Shown: positions 16,420 through 25,171 of the stretch, piece after piece | Position numbering within the stretch: the stretch's first letter is position 1 | Layout: each line of letters starts with the position of its first letter | From: Rhodanobacter sp. DHB23 | GTDB taxonomy: Bacteria; Pseudomonadota; Gammaproteobacteria; Xanthomonadales; Rhodanobacteraceae | Length of the DNA stretch: 56,488 nt | Assembly (NCBI RefSeq): GCF_014842975.1 | Contig: NZ_JACYXK010000012.1 | Location: 1 to 56,488, forward strand | Direction: 5' to 3' | Notes under the pieces: model-generated | What the model saw: only the letters and a program-made list of their open reading frames with translations | Databases searched by the model: none | Told to the model about the DNA's origin: nothing | Program-made: the position numbers and the translations under genes

Positions 16420-17637
16420 ATGTCGCGTTTTTGGAAGATCGCGCTGATCGTCGTCGCGGTGGTCGTGCTGGCCATCGTCGCCGTGCGCCTGTTGCACAAG
16501 CCGGGCGGTGCGGGCGGCCCCGGCGGCATGGACGGGGACAAGGACAAGGCGCCGGTGCCGGTCACCGTGGTGCCGGTGGCGAAGGAGAACGTGCCGGTCT
16601 ACCTCACCGCGCTGGGCACGGTGCAGGCGCTCAACACCATCTCGGTCAACCCGCAGGTGGGCGGCCAGCTGATCAAGCTCGACTTCACCGAGGGCCAGCA
16701 GGTGAAGAAGGGCGACCTGCTCGCCGAGATCGACCCGCGCACCTTCCAGGCCTCGTATGACCAGGCGCTGGCCAAGCAGAAGCAGGACGAGGCTTCGCTG
16801 GCCACCGCGCTGAGCACGCTGAAGCGCAACCAGGCGCTGGTCGCCAGCGGCTACGTGGCGGCGCTGGACATGGACACCTACCGCAACAACGTGAGCCAGC
16901 TGCAGGCCGCCGTGGTGCAGGACCGCGCCGCCGCCGAGAGCGCCAAGGTGAACCTCGACTACACCCGCATCACCTCGCCCATCGACGGTGTGGCCGGCAT
17001 CCGCGCGGTGGACCCGGGCAACGTGGTGACCACCACCAGCACCATCGTCACGCTGACCCAGCTGCACCCGATCTACGTGATCTTCCCGCTGCCCGAGCAG
17101 AACCTCGACATGGTGCGCAAGGCGCAGCAGGCCGCGCCGTTGCAGGTGGCCGCGCTCGACCGCACGGACAAGACCCCGGTGGCCACCGACGGCGTGCTCC
17201 AGGTGATCGACAACCAGATCGACACCACCACCGGCACGTTCAAGCTCAAGTCGCAGTTCCCGAACGCGAGCAACGCGCTGTGGCCGGGCCAGTTCGTCAA
17301 CGTGCGCCTGCAGGTGCGCGTGGATGACGGCGCGCTGGTGATCCCGGCCGAGGCGGTGCAGCGCGGCCCGGACGGCGACTACGTCTACCAGGTGCAGGGC
17401 GACAACACGGTCAAGATGCAGCCGGTGGTCGTGGCCGGCGAGGTGGGCGACAGCCACGTGATGGTCGGCAGCGGCCTCAACGTGGGCGAGCAGGTGGTCA
17501 CCGAAGGCCAGTTCCGCCTCAAGCCCGGCAGCAAGGTCACTCCGCTCAAGCCCGGCGAAGTGCCGCCGGCGCCCACCGACGCCGAGCTCAAGAAGGCCAA
17601 GCAGCAGGGTCAGGGCGGTCGTCGCGGCGGCCACTGA
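16420..17637 (+). CDS. RND efflux periplasmic adaptor subunit (MdtA-like)
   Basis: 405 residues from ATG 16420 (GGGAG upstream). Membrane-fusion protein linking an inner-membrane RND pump to an outer-membrane channel. One N-terminal anchor (about 7-23, ALIVVAVVVLAIVAVRLL), no lipobox. Lipoyl/barrel-sandwich halves TVQALNTISVNPQVGGQLIK and SPIDGVAGIRAVDPGNVV; alpha-hairpin between them (about 110-170); beta-barrel and membrane-proximal domains with VIPAEAVQRGPDGDYVYQV. The C-terminal tail is rich in Lys, Gln, Gly and Arg. The order adaptor-pump-pump is that of mdtABC. Confidence 0.9.
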   Translation: MSRFWKIALIVVAVVVLAIVAVRLLHKPGGAGGPGGMDGDKDKAPVPVTVVPVAKENVPVYLTALGTVQALNTISVNPQVGGQLIKLDFTEGQQVKKGDLLAEIDPRTFQASYDQALAKQKQDEASLATALSTLKRNQALVASGYVAALDMDTYRNNVSQLQAAVVQDRAAAESAKVNLDYTRITSPIDGVAGIRAVDPGNVVTTTSTIVTLTQLHPIYVIFPLPEQNLDMVRKAQQAAPLQVAALDRTDKTPVATDGVLQVIDNQIDTTTGTFKLKSQFPNASNALWPGQFVNVRLQVRVDDGALVIPAEAVQRGPDGDYVYQVQGDNTVKMQPVVVAGEVGDSHVMVGSGLNVGEQVVTEGQFRLKPGSKVTPLKPGEVPPAPTDAELKKAKQQGQGGRRGGH

Positions 17638-17740
17638 TGACTGACTGAGACGCGCCCGCCGCCGCGGCGGGCGCCGCACCACCTCGCGGCGCCCGTGCGC
17701 CACGCGAGCAGGACGCCACCCGACAGCAGCACGGATACCC

Positions 17741-20700
17741 ATGGGATTCTCGACGCTCTTCATCCGCCGCCCGATCGCCACCTCGCTCCTGATGGTGGCG
17801 ATCCTGCTGCTCGGCATCCTCGGCTACCGCCAGCTGCCGGTGTCGGCACTGCCCGAGATCGAGGCGCCCAGCCTGGTGGTGACCACGCAGTACCCGGGCG
17901 CCAGCGCCAGCACCATGGCGGTGCTGGTCACCACGCCGCTGGAACGCCAGCTGGGGCAGATCTCCGGCCTCACCATGATGAGCTCGGACTCGTCCGCGGG
18001 CCTGTCCACCATCGTGCTGCAGTTCGCCATGAACCGCGACATCGACGTGGCCGCGCAGGACGTGCAGTCCGCGATCAACCAGGCGCGCGGCGTGCTGCCC
18101 AGCAACCTGCCGTACCCGCCGATCTACAACCGGGTGAACCCGGCCGACGCGCCCATCCTCACCCTGTCGCTGCAGTCGGACAGCCGACCGCTGCGCGACG
18201 TCAACGACTACGCCGACTCGATCCTCGCGCAGAAGCTGTCGCAGGTGCCGGGTGTCGGCCTGGTCTCGATCGCCGGCAACGTGCGCCCCGCGGTGCGCAT
18301 CCAGGTGAACCCCGCGCAGCTGGCCAACCTCGGCCTGACCCTGGAGGACGTGCGCAGCGCGCTCACCCAGGCCAACGTCAACGCGCCCAAGGGCACCTTG
18401 AACGGCAAGACGCAGAGCTACTCGATCGGCACCAACGACCAGCTCGCGGACGCCGCCGACTACAAGAGCACCATCATCGCGTACAAGAACAACGCGCCGG
18501 TGAAGCTCTCCGACGTGGCCAGCGTGGTCGACGGCGTGGAGGACGACCAGCTCGCCGCGTGGGCCAACGGCAAGCCGGCGGTGCTGCTGGACGTCCGCCG
18601 CCAGCCGGGCGCGAACATCGTCGAGACGGTCAAGCAGATCCGCCAGATCCTGCCCGAGCTGCGCGCCGTGCTGCCGGCCGACGTGCACCTCGACGTGTTC
18701 GCCGACCGCACCGTCACCATCCGCGCCTCGGTGGAGGACGTGCAGTTCACCCTGCTGCTGACCATCTTCCTGGTGGTGGCGGTGATCTTCGTGTTCCTGC
18801 GCCGGCTGTGGGCCACGCTGATCCCGTCGGTGGCGGTGCCGCTGTCGCTGCTCGGCACGTTCGGCGTGATGAGCTTCACCAGCATGTCGCTGGACAACCT
18901 CTCGCTGATGGCGCTGACCGTGGCCACCGGCTTCGTGGTGGACGATGCGATCGTGATGATCGAGAACATCGTGCGCTACATCGAACAGGGCAAGAGCGGC
19001 CAGGAGGCGGCCGAGCTGGGCGCGAAGGAAATCGGCTTCACCGTGCTGTCGCTGACCGTGTCGCTGATCGCGGTGTTCCTGCCGCTGCTGCTGATGCCCG
19101 GAGTCACCGGCCGCCTGTTCCACGAGTTCGCCTGGGTGCTGACCATCGCGGTGGCGATCTCCATGCTGGTGTCGCTGACGCTGACGCCGATGATGTGCGC
19201 CTACCTGCTCAGGCCCGACCAGCTGCCCGAGGGCGAGGACGCGCACGAACGCCACCTCGCCGCCGGCAGGCGCACCGTGTGGGCGCGCATCGTGGGCGTG
19301 TACGAGCAGTCGCTGGACTGGGTGCTCGACCACCAGAAGCTGATGATCCTGGTGGCGTTCGCCACCGTGGCGGTGACGGTGTTCCTCTACATCGCGATCC
19401 CCAAGGGCCTGCTGCCCGAGCAGGACACCGGCATGATCACCGGCGTGGTCGAGGCCGACCAGAACGTGGCGTTCCCGGCGATGGAGCAGCGCACGCAGGC
19501 GGTGGCCGAGGCCCTGCGCAGGGATCCCGCGGTGGCCGGCGTGGCCGCCTTCATCGGCGCCGGCACGATCAACCCCACGCTCAACCAGGGCCAGCTCTCC
19601 ATCGTGCTGAAGGACCGCGGCCAGCGCGACGGCCTGGACAAGATCCTGCCGCGCCTGCAGAACGAAGTGGCCGGCATCCCCGGCGTGGCGCTTTACCTCA
19701 AGCCGGTGCAGGACGTGACGCTGGACAGCACGGTGTCCGCCACCGAATACCAGTACTCGCTGTCGGATACCGAATCGGCGGAGCTGGCGAAGTACGCCAC
19801 CGCGATGACCCAGGCGCTGCGCCAGCGGCCCGAGTTGTCCGAGGTGGGCAGCAACCTGGCCAACCAGGGCAACTCGCTCAAGCTCACCATCGACCGCGAC
19901 AAGGCCAGCCGCCTGGGCGTGCCGGTGCAGACCATCGACGACACGCTGTACGACGCCTTCGGCCAGCGCCAGATCTCCACCATCTTCACCCAGCTCAACC
20001 AGTACCGCGTGGTGCTGGAGGTGGCGCCGCAGTTCCGCAGCACCACCGGCCTGCTCGACCAGCTGACGGTCCGCGGCAACGGCAACGGCGCGCTCACCGG
20101 CAGCAACGCCACCAGCTTCGGCCAGCTCACCTCCAGCAACTCCGCCACGCCGTCCGGCATCGGCAACACCGGCAACGTGGGCTTCACCGTGGGCGCGGGC
20201 GGCACCATCCCGCTGTCCGCGCTGGCCAGCGCGCAGGCCACCAGCGCGCCGCTGGTGATCAGCCATCAGCAGCAGCTGCCGGCGGTGACGCTGTCGTTCA
20301 ACGTGGCGCCGGGCTATTCGCTGTCCGACGCAGTCGATGCGATCCACGAAGTGGAGTCGCAGCTGAACTTCCCGCCCACGCTGCGCGGCGAGTTCATCGG
20401 CAAGGCGGCGGAGTTCTCCAACAGCCTGGGCGACGAAGTGCTGCTGCTGCTCGCCGCGATCGTGGTGATCTACATCGTGCTGGGCGTGCTGTACGAGAGC
20501 TACATCCACCCGCTGACCATCATCTCCACCCTGCCGCCGGCCGGCGTGGGTGCGCTGCTGGCGCTGATCCTGTTCGGCATGGACCTGTCGGTGGACGGCA
20601 TCGTGGGCATCGTGCTGCTGATCGGCATCGTGAAGAAGAACGCGATCATGATGATCGACTTCGCGATCGAGGCGCAGCGCCACGGCATGAACGCGCGTGA

Positions 20701-20980
20701 CGCGATCCACCGCGCCTGCCTGCTGCGCTTCCGCCCGATCATGATGACCACCGCCGCGGCCATGCTGGGCGCGCTGCCGCTGGCGCTGGGCAACGGCATC
20801 GGCGCGGAACTGCGCCGGCCGCTGGGCGTGTCCATCGTCGGCGGCTTGCTGCTGTCGCAGCTGGTGACGCTGTACACCACGCCGGTGATCTACCTGTACA
20901 TGGAACGTTTCCAGGACTGGCTGCGCGAACGCCGCGAGCGGCGTGCGCTGGCGCATGCGCAGGCCGGTAGTGCGCGGTGA
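17741..20980 (+). CDS. RND multidrug efflux pump (MdtB-like)
   Basis: 1079 residues. Inner-membrane proton/drug antiporter; starts FSTLFIRRPIATSLLMVAIL. Twelve membrane segments arranged as in AcrB, with proton-relay aspartates in TGFVVDDAIVMIENI and the partner Lys in LLIGIVKKNAIMMIDF. Two large periplasmic loops are present. A Ser/Gly/Asn/Thr-rich stretch (about residues 783-825, GNGNGALTGSNATSFGQLTS and following) is inserted in the second periplasmic loop and accounts for the extra length over E. coli MdtB (about 1040). It begins 103 bp after the adaptor. Confidence 0.93.
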   Translation: MGFSTLFIRRPIATSLLMVAILLLGILGYRQLPVSALPEIEAPSLVVTTQYPGASASTMAVLVTTPLERQLGQISGLTMMSSDSSAGLSTIVLQFAMNRDIDVAAQDVQSAINQARGVLPSNLPYPPIYNRVNPADAPILTLSLQSDSRPLRDVNDYADSILAQKLSQVPGVGLVSIAGNVRPAVRIQVNPAQLANLGLTLEDVRSALTQANVNAPKGTLNGKTQSYSIGTNDQLADAADYKSTIIAYKNNAPVKLSDVASVVDGVEDDQLAAWANGKPAVLLDVRRQPGANIVETVKQIRQILPELRAVLPADVHLDVFADRTVTIRASVEDVQFTLLLTIFLVVAVIFVFLRRLWATLIPSVAVPLSLLGTFGVMSFTSMSLDNLSLMALTVATGFVVDDAIVMIENIVRYIEQGKSGQEAAELGAKEIGFTVLSLTVSLIAVFLPLLLMPGVTGRLFHEFAWVLTIAVAISMLVSLTLTPMMCAYLLRPDQLPEGEDAHERHLAAGRRTVWARIVGVYEQSLDWVLDHQKLMILVAFATVAVTVFLYIAIPKGLLPEQDTGMITGVVEADQNVAFPAMEQRTQAVAEALRRDPAVAGVAAFIGAGTINPTLNQGQLSIVLKDRGQRDGLDKILPRLQNEVAGIPGVALYLKPVQDVTLDSTVSATEYQYSLSDTESAELAKYATAMTQALRQRPELSEVGSNLANQGNSLKLTIDRDKASRLGVPVQTIDDTLYDAFGQRQISTIFTQLNQYRVVLEVAPQFRSTTGLLDQLTVRGNGNGALTGSNATSFGQLTSSNSATPSGIGNTGNVGFTVGAGGTIPLSALASAQATSAPLVISHQQQLPAVTLSFNVAPGYSLSDAVDAIHEVESQLNFPPTLRGEFIGKAAEFSNSLGDEVLLLLAAIVVIYIVLGVLYESYIHPLTIISTLPPAGVGALLALILFGMDLSVDGIVGIVLLIGIVKKNAIMMIDFAIEAQRHGMNARDAIHRACLLRFRPIMMTTAAAMLGALPLALGNGIGAELRRPLGVSIVGGLLLSQLVTLYTTPVIYLYMERFQDWLRERRERRALAHAQAGSAR

Positions 20981-20989
20981 GTTCTTCCG

Positions 20990-21140
20990 CTTATTCCGGC
21001 GCAGGCGCGGACAAGCGCGCAGCGCGCAGAACGTACGCACGGCGGCCCCGAAGGGGCGAGCGTAGCGAGTCATCCAGTGGCTGCATCGCCTGTCCGGGCC
21101 GTATCGTCACTGGACTCCGGCCTTCGCCGGAGTGACGGGC
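20990..21140. repeat. Dispersed palindromic repeat between the two pumps
   Basis: CGTCACTGGACTCCGGCCTTCGCCGGAGTGACGG holds the stem ACTCCGGC-CTTC-GCCGGAGT (21114-21133). Further left CGGCCCCGAAGGGGCGAGCGTAGCGAGTCATCCAG is the other, more degenerate half. It is related to the element at 7799-7915 (shared ending TGACGGGCAAAG). It lies inside the efflux operon and could reduce transcription of the second pump. Confidence 0.6.
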
Positions 21141-21198
21141 AAAGAGAACGCACGTTGAGCAACACGATGAACCAAAGTTTCCCAACACGGTGCCGGGC

Positions 21199-24100
21199 AT
21201 GAACATTTCCGGCATCTTCATCCGCCGTCCCATCGGCACCTCGCTGCTGGCGGCGGGCGTTTTCGTCGCCGGCCTGATCTGCTACATGCTGCTGGGCGTG
21301 TCGGCGCTGCCGGACATGCAGTTTCCCGCGATCTTCGTGCAGGCCAGCGAGGCCGGTGCGGATGCCACGACGATGGCCTCTACGGTGGCTGCGCCGCTGG
21401 AGCGGCACCTCGGCCAGGTGCCGGGCATCGAGATGATGAACTCGCACAGTTCCGAAGGCAGCACCTTCGTCTTCATGATGTTCAACGGCGGCGTGAACCT
21501 GGATTCCGCCGCGCGCGACGTGCAGGCCGCGATCAATGCCGCGACCCCCGACCTGCCTGCCGGGGTGGCGCCCAGCTACGAGAAGGCCAACCCGAACGAC
21601 GACCCCATCATCGCCATCGCGCTGACTTCGGAGACGCAGTCGGCCGGCGACCTGTACAACCTCGCCGACACCCTGCTCGCGCAGCGGCTGCGGCAGTTGA
21701 AGGGCGTCAGCGAGGTGGACATCGCCGGCGCCGCCACGCCGGCGATCCGCGTGGACGTGAACCTGCGCGCGTTGAACGCGATGGCGCTGTCGCCGGACGA
21801 CCTGCGCAATGCGCTCACCGCCGCCAATGTCACCTCACCGGAGGGCTTCCTGTCCAACGGCAAGACCACCATGGCGATCAGCTCCACCGCCCAGCTGCAC
21901 ACGGCGGACGACTTCGCGAACCTGGTGATCGCGATGAAGAACGCCACGCCGGTGCGCCTGTCCGACGTGGCGCACGTCTACCAGGGCACGCAGGACGCCT
22001 ACCAGTCCGCCTCGTTCCAGGGCAAGCCGGCGCTGCTGATCTACGTGTTCAAGAAATCCGACGCCAACGTGATCTCCACGGTGGACGAAGTGCGCGACCA
22101 GCTGCCGTTGCTGCGCAACTACCTGCAGCCGGGCACCAAGCTGACGCCGTTCTTCGACGACACGGCCACCATCCGCGCCTCGCTGCACGAAGTGCAGGCC
22201 ACGTTGCTGATCTCGCTGGCGATGGTGGTGCTGACCATGGCGCTGTTCTTGCGCCGGCTGGCGCCCACCCTGATCGCCGCGCTCACCGTGCCGCTGTCGC
22301 TGGCCGGCGGCTTCGTGGTGATGTACATCCTCGGCTTCACGCTCAACAACCTCACCCTGCTGGCGCTGGTGATCGCGATCGGCTTCGTGGTGGACGACGC
22401 CATCGTGGTGATCGAGAACATCATCCGCCACATCGACGCCGGCATGACGCGCATGGAGGCCACGCTGGCGGGCGCGAAGGAGATCGGCTTCACCATCGTC
22501 TCGATCACCGCCTCGCTGGTCGCGGTGTTCATCCCGCTGCTGTTCGCCGGCGGCATGACCGGCATGTTCATGCACGACTTCGCGGTGACCCTGGTGGCGG
22601 CCATCGTGATGTCGGCGCTGGTGTCGCTCACGCTCACGCCGGCGCTGTGCGGCCTGTTCCTCAACGGGCACGACCAGGCGCAGAAGCCGTCGCGGCTGGG
22701 CCATGCGCTGGATCGCTTCCACGCCGGCATGCAGCGCATCTACAGCCGCGCGCTGGACATCTCGCTGCGCCACGCGTTGGCGTTCGCGCTGATGCCGCTG
22801 GTGCTGATCGGGCTCACTTTCTTCCTGTTCGGCGTGGTCAAGACCGGCCTGTTCCCGCAGCAGGACACCGGCCTGATCTGGGGCCGCGCCACGTCCAGCG
22901 CCACGGTGTCCTTCGGGCAGAGCGTGGATCGCATGCAGCGCTTCACCGACATGATCCTGGCCGACCCCGACGTGGCCAGCGTGGGCACGCGCCTGGGCAG
23001 CAGCCGCCAGGGCACCAGCGGTTCGTTCAACATCGACCTCAAGACCCGCGCGCAGGGCCGCAGGGACGACATGTTCACGGTGCTGGCGCGGCTCAGCGCC
23101 AAGGCCGCGAAATACCCCGACCTCAACCTGCGCCTGCGCCCGCTGCAGGATCTGCCCAGCGCCGGCGGCGGCGGCACCAGCCAGGGGGCGCAGTACCAGA
23201 TCGGCCTGCAGGGCGACAGCCTCGAAGAGCTGCAGGAGTGGTTGCCCAGGCTGGTCAACGAGCTGAAGAAGAACCCCAAGCTGCAGGACGTGGGCAGCGA
23301 CGTGGACGAGCAGGGCCTGCGCCAGAACATCGTGGTCGACCGCGCCACCGCGGCGCGGCTGGGCGTGTCGCTGGGCACCATCGACGGCGCGCTGTACGAC
23401 GCCTTCGGCCAGCGCCAGGTGTCCACCATCTACTCCGACATCAACCAGTATTCGGTGGTGGTGAACGCGCTGCCCAACCAGACTGCCACGCCGGAAGCGC
23501 TGGACAAGATCTACGTGAAATCCAGCTCGGGCACCATGATCCCGATCACCGCCATGGCCAGACAGGTGCCGGGGCTGGCGCCCTCGTCGATCTCGCACGA
23601 GAACCAGCAGACCACCATGGATCTCAGCTTCAACCTCGCCCCCGGCGCGAGCATGGGCGAGGCGATGGCCATCGTGCAGGCCACGGTGACGAACATGCGC
23701 ATGCCGGGCGACATCAAGCTCAACCTCGGCGGCGACTTCCGCCGCTTCGACGAGGTGCAGAACGGCATGTCCCTGCTGGTGCTGGCGGCCATCCTCACCG
23801 TCTACATCGTGCTGGGCATGCTGTACGAGAACCTGATCCACCCGGTGACCATCCTGTCCACCCTGCCGGCGGCGGGCGTGGGCGCGCTGATGGCGTTGTG
23901 GATCACCGGCACCGAGTTGTCGGTGGTGGCGCAGATCGCGCTGGTGCTGCTGATCGGCATCGTGAAGAAGAACGCGATCATGATGATCGACTTCGCCCTC
24001 GTCGCCGAGCGCGAGCATGGCAAGACGCCGCTGGAGGCCGCGCACGAGGCCTGCCTGGTGCGCTTCCGCCCGATCATGATGACCACCATGGTCGCGATCC

Positions 24101-24330
24101 TCGCCGCGGTGCCGATCGCGGTGGGCCTGGGCGAGGGCAGCGAGTTGCGCCGCCCGCTCGGCATCGCGTTGATCGGCGGCCTGCTGATCTCGCAGAGCCT
24201 GACCCTGCTCAGCACGCCGGCGCTGTACGTGGTGTTCTCCTGTCTCGGCGCGCGCTTCAAGGCGTGGCGCGCGCGTAGTGCCGAAAGGCGTCGTGCGCGT
24301 CGTGCGTTGCCGGCGCGTGTGTCAGGTTGA
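21199..24330 (+). CDS. RND multidrug efflux pump (MdtC-like)
   Basis: 1043 residues from ATG 21199 (GTG 21190 in frame just upstream). It begins MNISGIFIRRPIGTSLLAAG. AcrB-type fold with twelve membrane segments; AIGFVVDDAIVVIENIIRHI and LLIGIVKKNAIMMIDFALVA carry the proton-relay residues. It differs clearly from the first pump, so this is a heteromeric MdtBC-type pair rather than a recent duplication. It has no Ser/Gly-rich insertion. No outer-membrane TolC/OprM-type gene follows; the pump must borrow one encoded elsewhere. Confidence 0.93.
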   Translation: MNISGIFIRRPIGTSLLAAGVFVAGLICYMLLGVSALPDMQFPAIFVQASEAGADATTMASTVAAPLERHLGQVPGIEMMNSHSSEGSTFVFMMFNGGVNLDSAARDVQAAINAATPDLPAGVAPSYEKANPNDDPIIAIALTSETQSAGDLYNLADTLLAQRLRQLKGVSEVDIAGAATPAIRVDVNLRALNAMALSPDDLRNALTAANVTSPEGFLSNGKTTMAISSTAQLHTADDFANLVIAMKNATPVRLSDVAHVYQGTQDAYQSASFQGKPALLIYVFKKSDANVISTVDEVRDQLPLLRNYLQPGTKLTPFFDDTATIRASLHEVQATLLISLAMVVLTMALFLRRLAPTLIAALTVPLSLAGGFVVMYILGFTLNNLTLLALVIAIGFVVDDAIVVIENIIRHIDAGMTRMEATLAGAKEIGFTIVSITASLVAVFIPLLFAGGMTGMFMHDFAVTLVAAIVMSALVSLTLTPALCGLFLNGHDQAQKPSRLGHALDRFHAGMQRIYSRALDISLRHALAFALMPLVLIGLTFFLFGVVKTGLFPQQDTGLIWGRATSSATVSFGQSVDRMQRFTDMILADPDVASVGTRLGSSRQGTSGSFNIDLKTRAQGRRDDMFTVLARLSAKAAKYPDLNLRLRPLQDLPSAGGGGTSQGAQYQIGLQGDSLEELQEWLPRLVNELKKNPKLQDVGSDVDEQGLRQNIVVDRATAARLGVSLGTIDGALYDAFGQRQVSTIYSDINQYSVVVNALPNQTATPEALDKIYVKSSSGTMIPITAMARQVPGLAPSSISHENQQTTMDLSFNLAPGASMGEAMAIVQATVTNMRMPGDIKLNLGGDFRRFDEVQNGMSLLVLAAILTVYIVLGMLYENLIHPVTILSTLPAAGVGALMALWITGTELSVVAQIALVLLIGIVKKNAIMMIDFALVAEREHGKTPLEAAHEACLVRFRPIMMTTMVAILAAVPIAVGLGEGSELRRPLGIALIGGLLISQSLTLLSTPALYVVFSCLGARFKAWRARSAERRRARRALPARVSG

Positions 24331-24530
24331 CGCGCTTGCCTCCTTTTTCCATCCGGGAGAGAGGTTGGGGTGAGGGGCGGGTGCCCGCGACACCCTGCAT
24401 TTCCCCTCTCCCGCTTGCGGGAGAGGGGTAGGGGAGAGGGGCCTTTGCTCTTGCGCAAGTTTCAAAGCGGTTTCGAGCCGCTGCCGCGGCCCGAGTTACT
24501 TTTCTCTGTGTGGCCAGAGAAAAGTAACCA
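24331..24530. repeat. Intergenic repeats after the efflux operon
   Basis: First a family palindrome CCCCTCTCCCGC-TT-GCGGGAGAGGGG (24403-24428), whose strong stem may end the efflux transcript. Then a perfect 13-bp inverted repeat TTACTTTTCTCTG/CAGAGAAAAGTAA (24496-24508, 24515-24527) with a TGTGGC loop. The latter begins a widely dispersed xanthomonad intergenic sequence (..AAAAGTAACCAAAAG..). Confidence 0.65.
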
Positions 24531-25171
24531 AAAGAGAGGCCACCCCGATGCAGCGCTCTCCGGGCATCCTGCCCTGCGAGTACGTGAGGCGTGGCCGGGC
24601 TTTTCGGCCGGACTCCTGTCCGGTCGAAAAGGCGAGTCCATCCATGGACTCGCCAGCTGCGCGGCCTTTTCGTCCACGCCTCACCGCCGCATAGGGGCCC
24701 CGAAGAGCAGCGCGCTCCTGCGCGCAGAAGCAACGGCCAGAGCAAAGCGGCAAAAGGCATCGTTGGCCTTTGTGCCTCAGCTTCCAGATACGGCGAGGCA
24801 TGGCGGCGGCAATGGGCGTGTCGCGTAATGTGGTTCCAATATCCTCGAAACAACAGGCTTGTAATTCCGGCGGATTAAGCCAGGCCATTTCTCTTGGTTA
24901 CTTCTCTTGACTCCGGGCATCCTGTCCTCCGCCCTTCGGGCCGGCTTCGCCGTTCGCCACCGCTCCTGCGGTGGCGTGGGCCAGCAAAGAGAAGTGACTC
25001 GGTCGCCGGTAGGCGATCGAAAGCCCGCCGCAGGCGAGCCAAAGTGCGAAAGCAAGTGGTTCTCGCGAGCACCCGGCTGAACGCCCGTTCCCCATCCCCG
25101 CGCGCAACCCTCCCCATCCCCGTAAGATGACGGCCCGGCATCCGCCGGGTTGCCTTCAGGGGGCATGCCAC
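24531..25171. repeat. Gene-free repeat-rich spacer
   Basis: About 640 bases without a supportable gene. The short frames present translate to Arg/Ser/Ala-rich sequence typical of GC-rich spacer DNA. A second, diverged copy of the repeat occurs around 24893-25005: GGTTACTTCTCTTGACTCC at the left and AAAGAGAAGTGACTCGG at the right as inverted ends, enclosing CCTCCGCCCTTCGGGCCGGC and CACCGCTCCTGCGGTGGCG hairpins. The end of the spacer (25100-25171) must hold the promoter of the sulfatase operon. Confidence 0.55.

Noticed and set aside
17588..21073. 1161-codon minus-strand open frame opposite the first RND pump
   Set aside because: His/Gln/Arg-rich shadow caused by high GC third positions of the pump gene; no domain sense.
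24370..24878. Overlapping frames of 95-152 codons in the spacer after the efflux operon
   Set aside because: They read through dispersed intergenic repeats; similar spurious ORFs are common in xanthomonad genomes.
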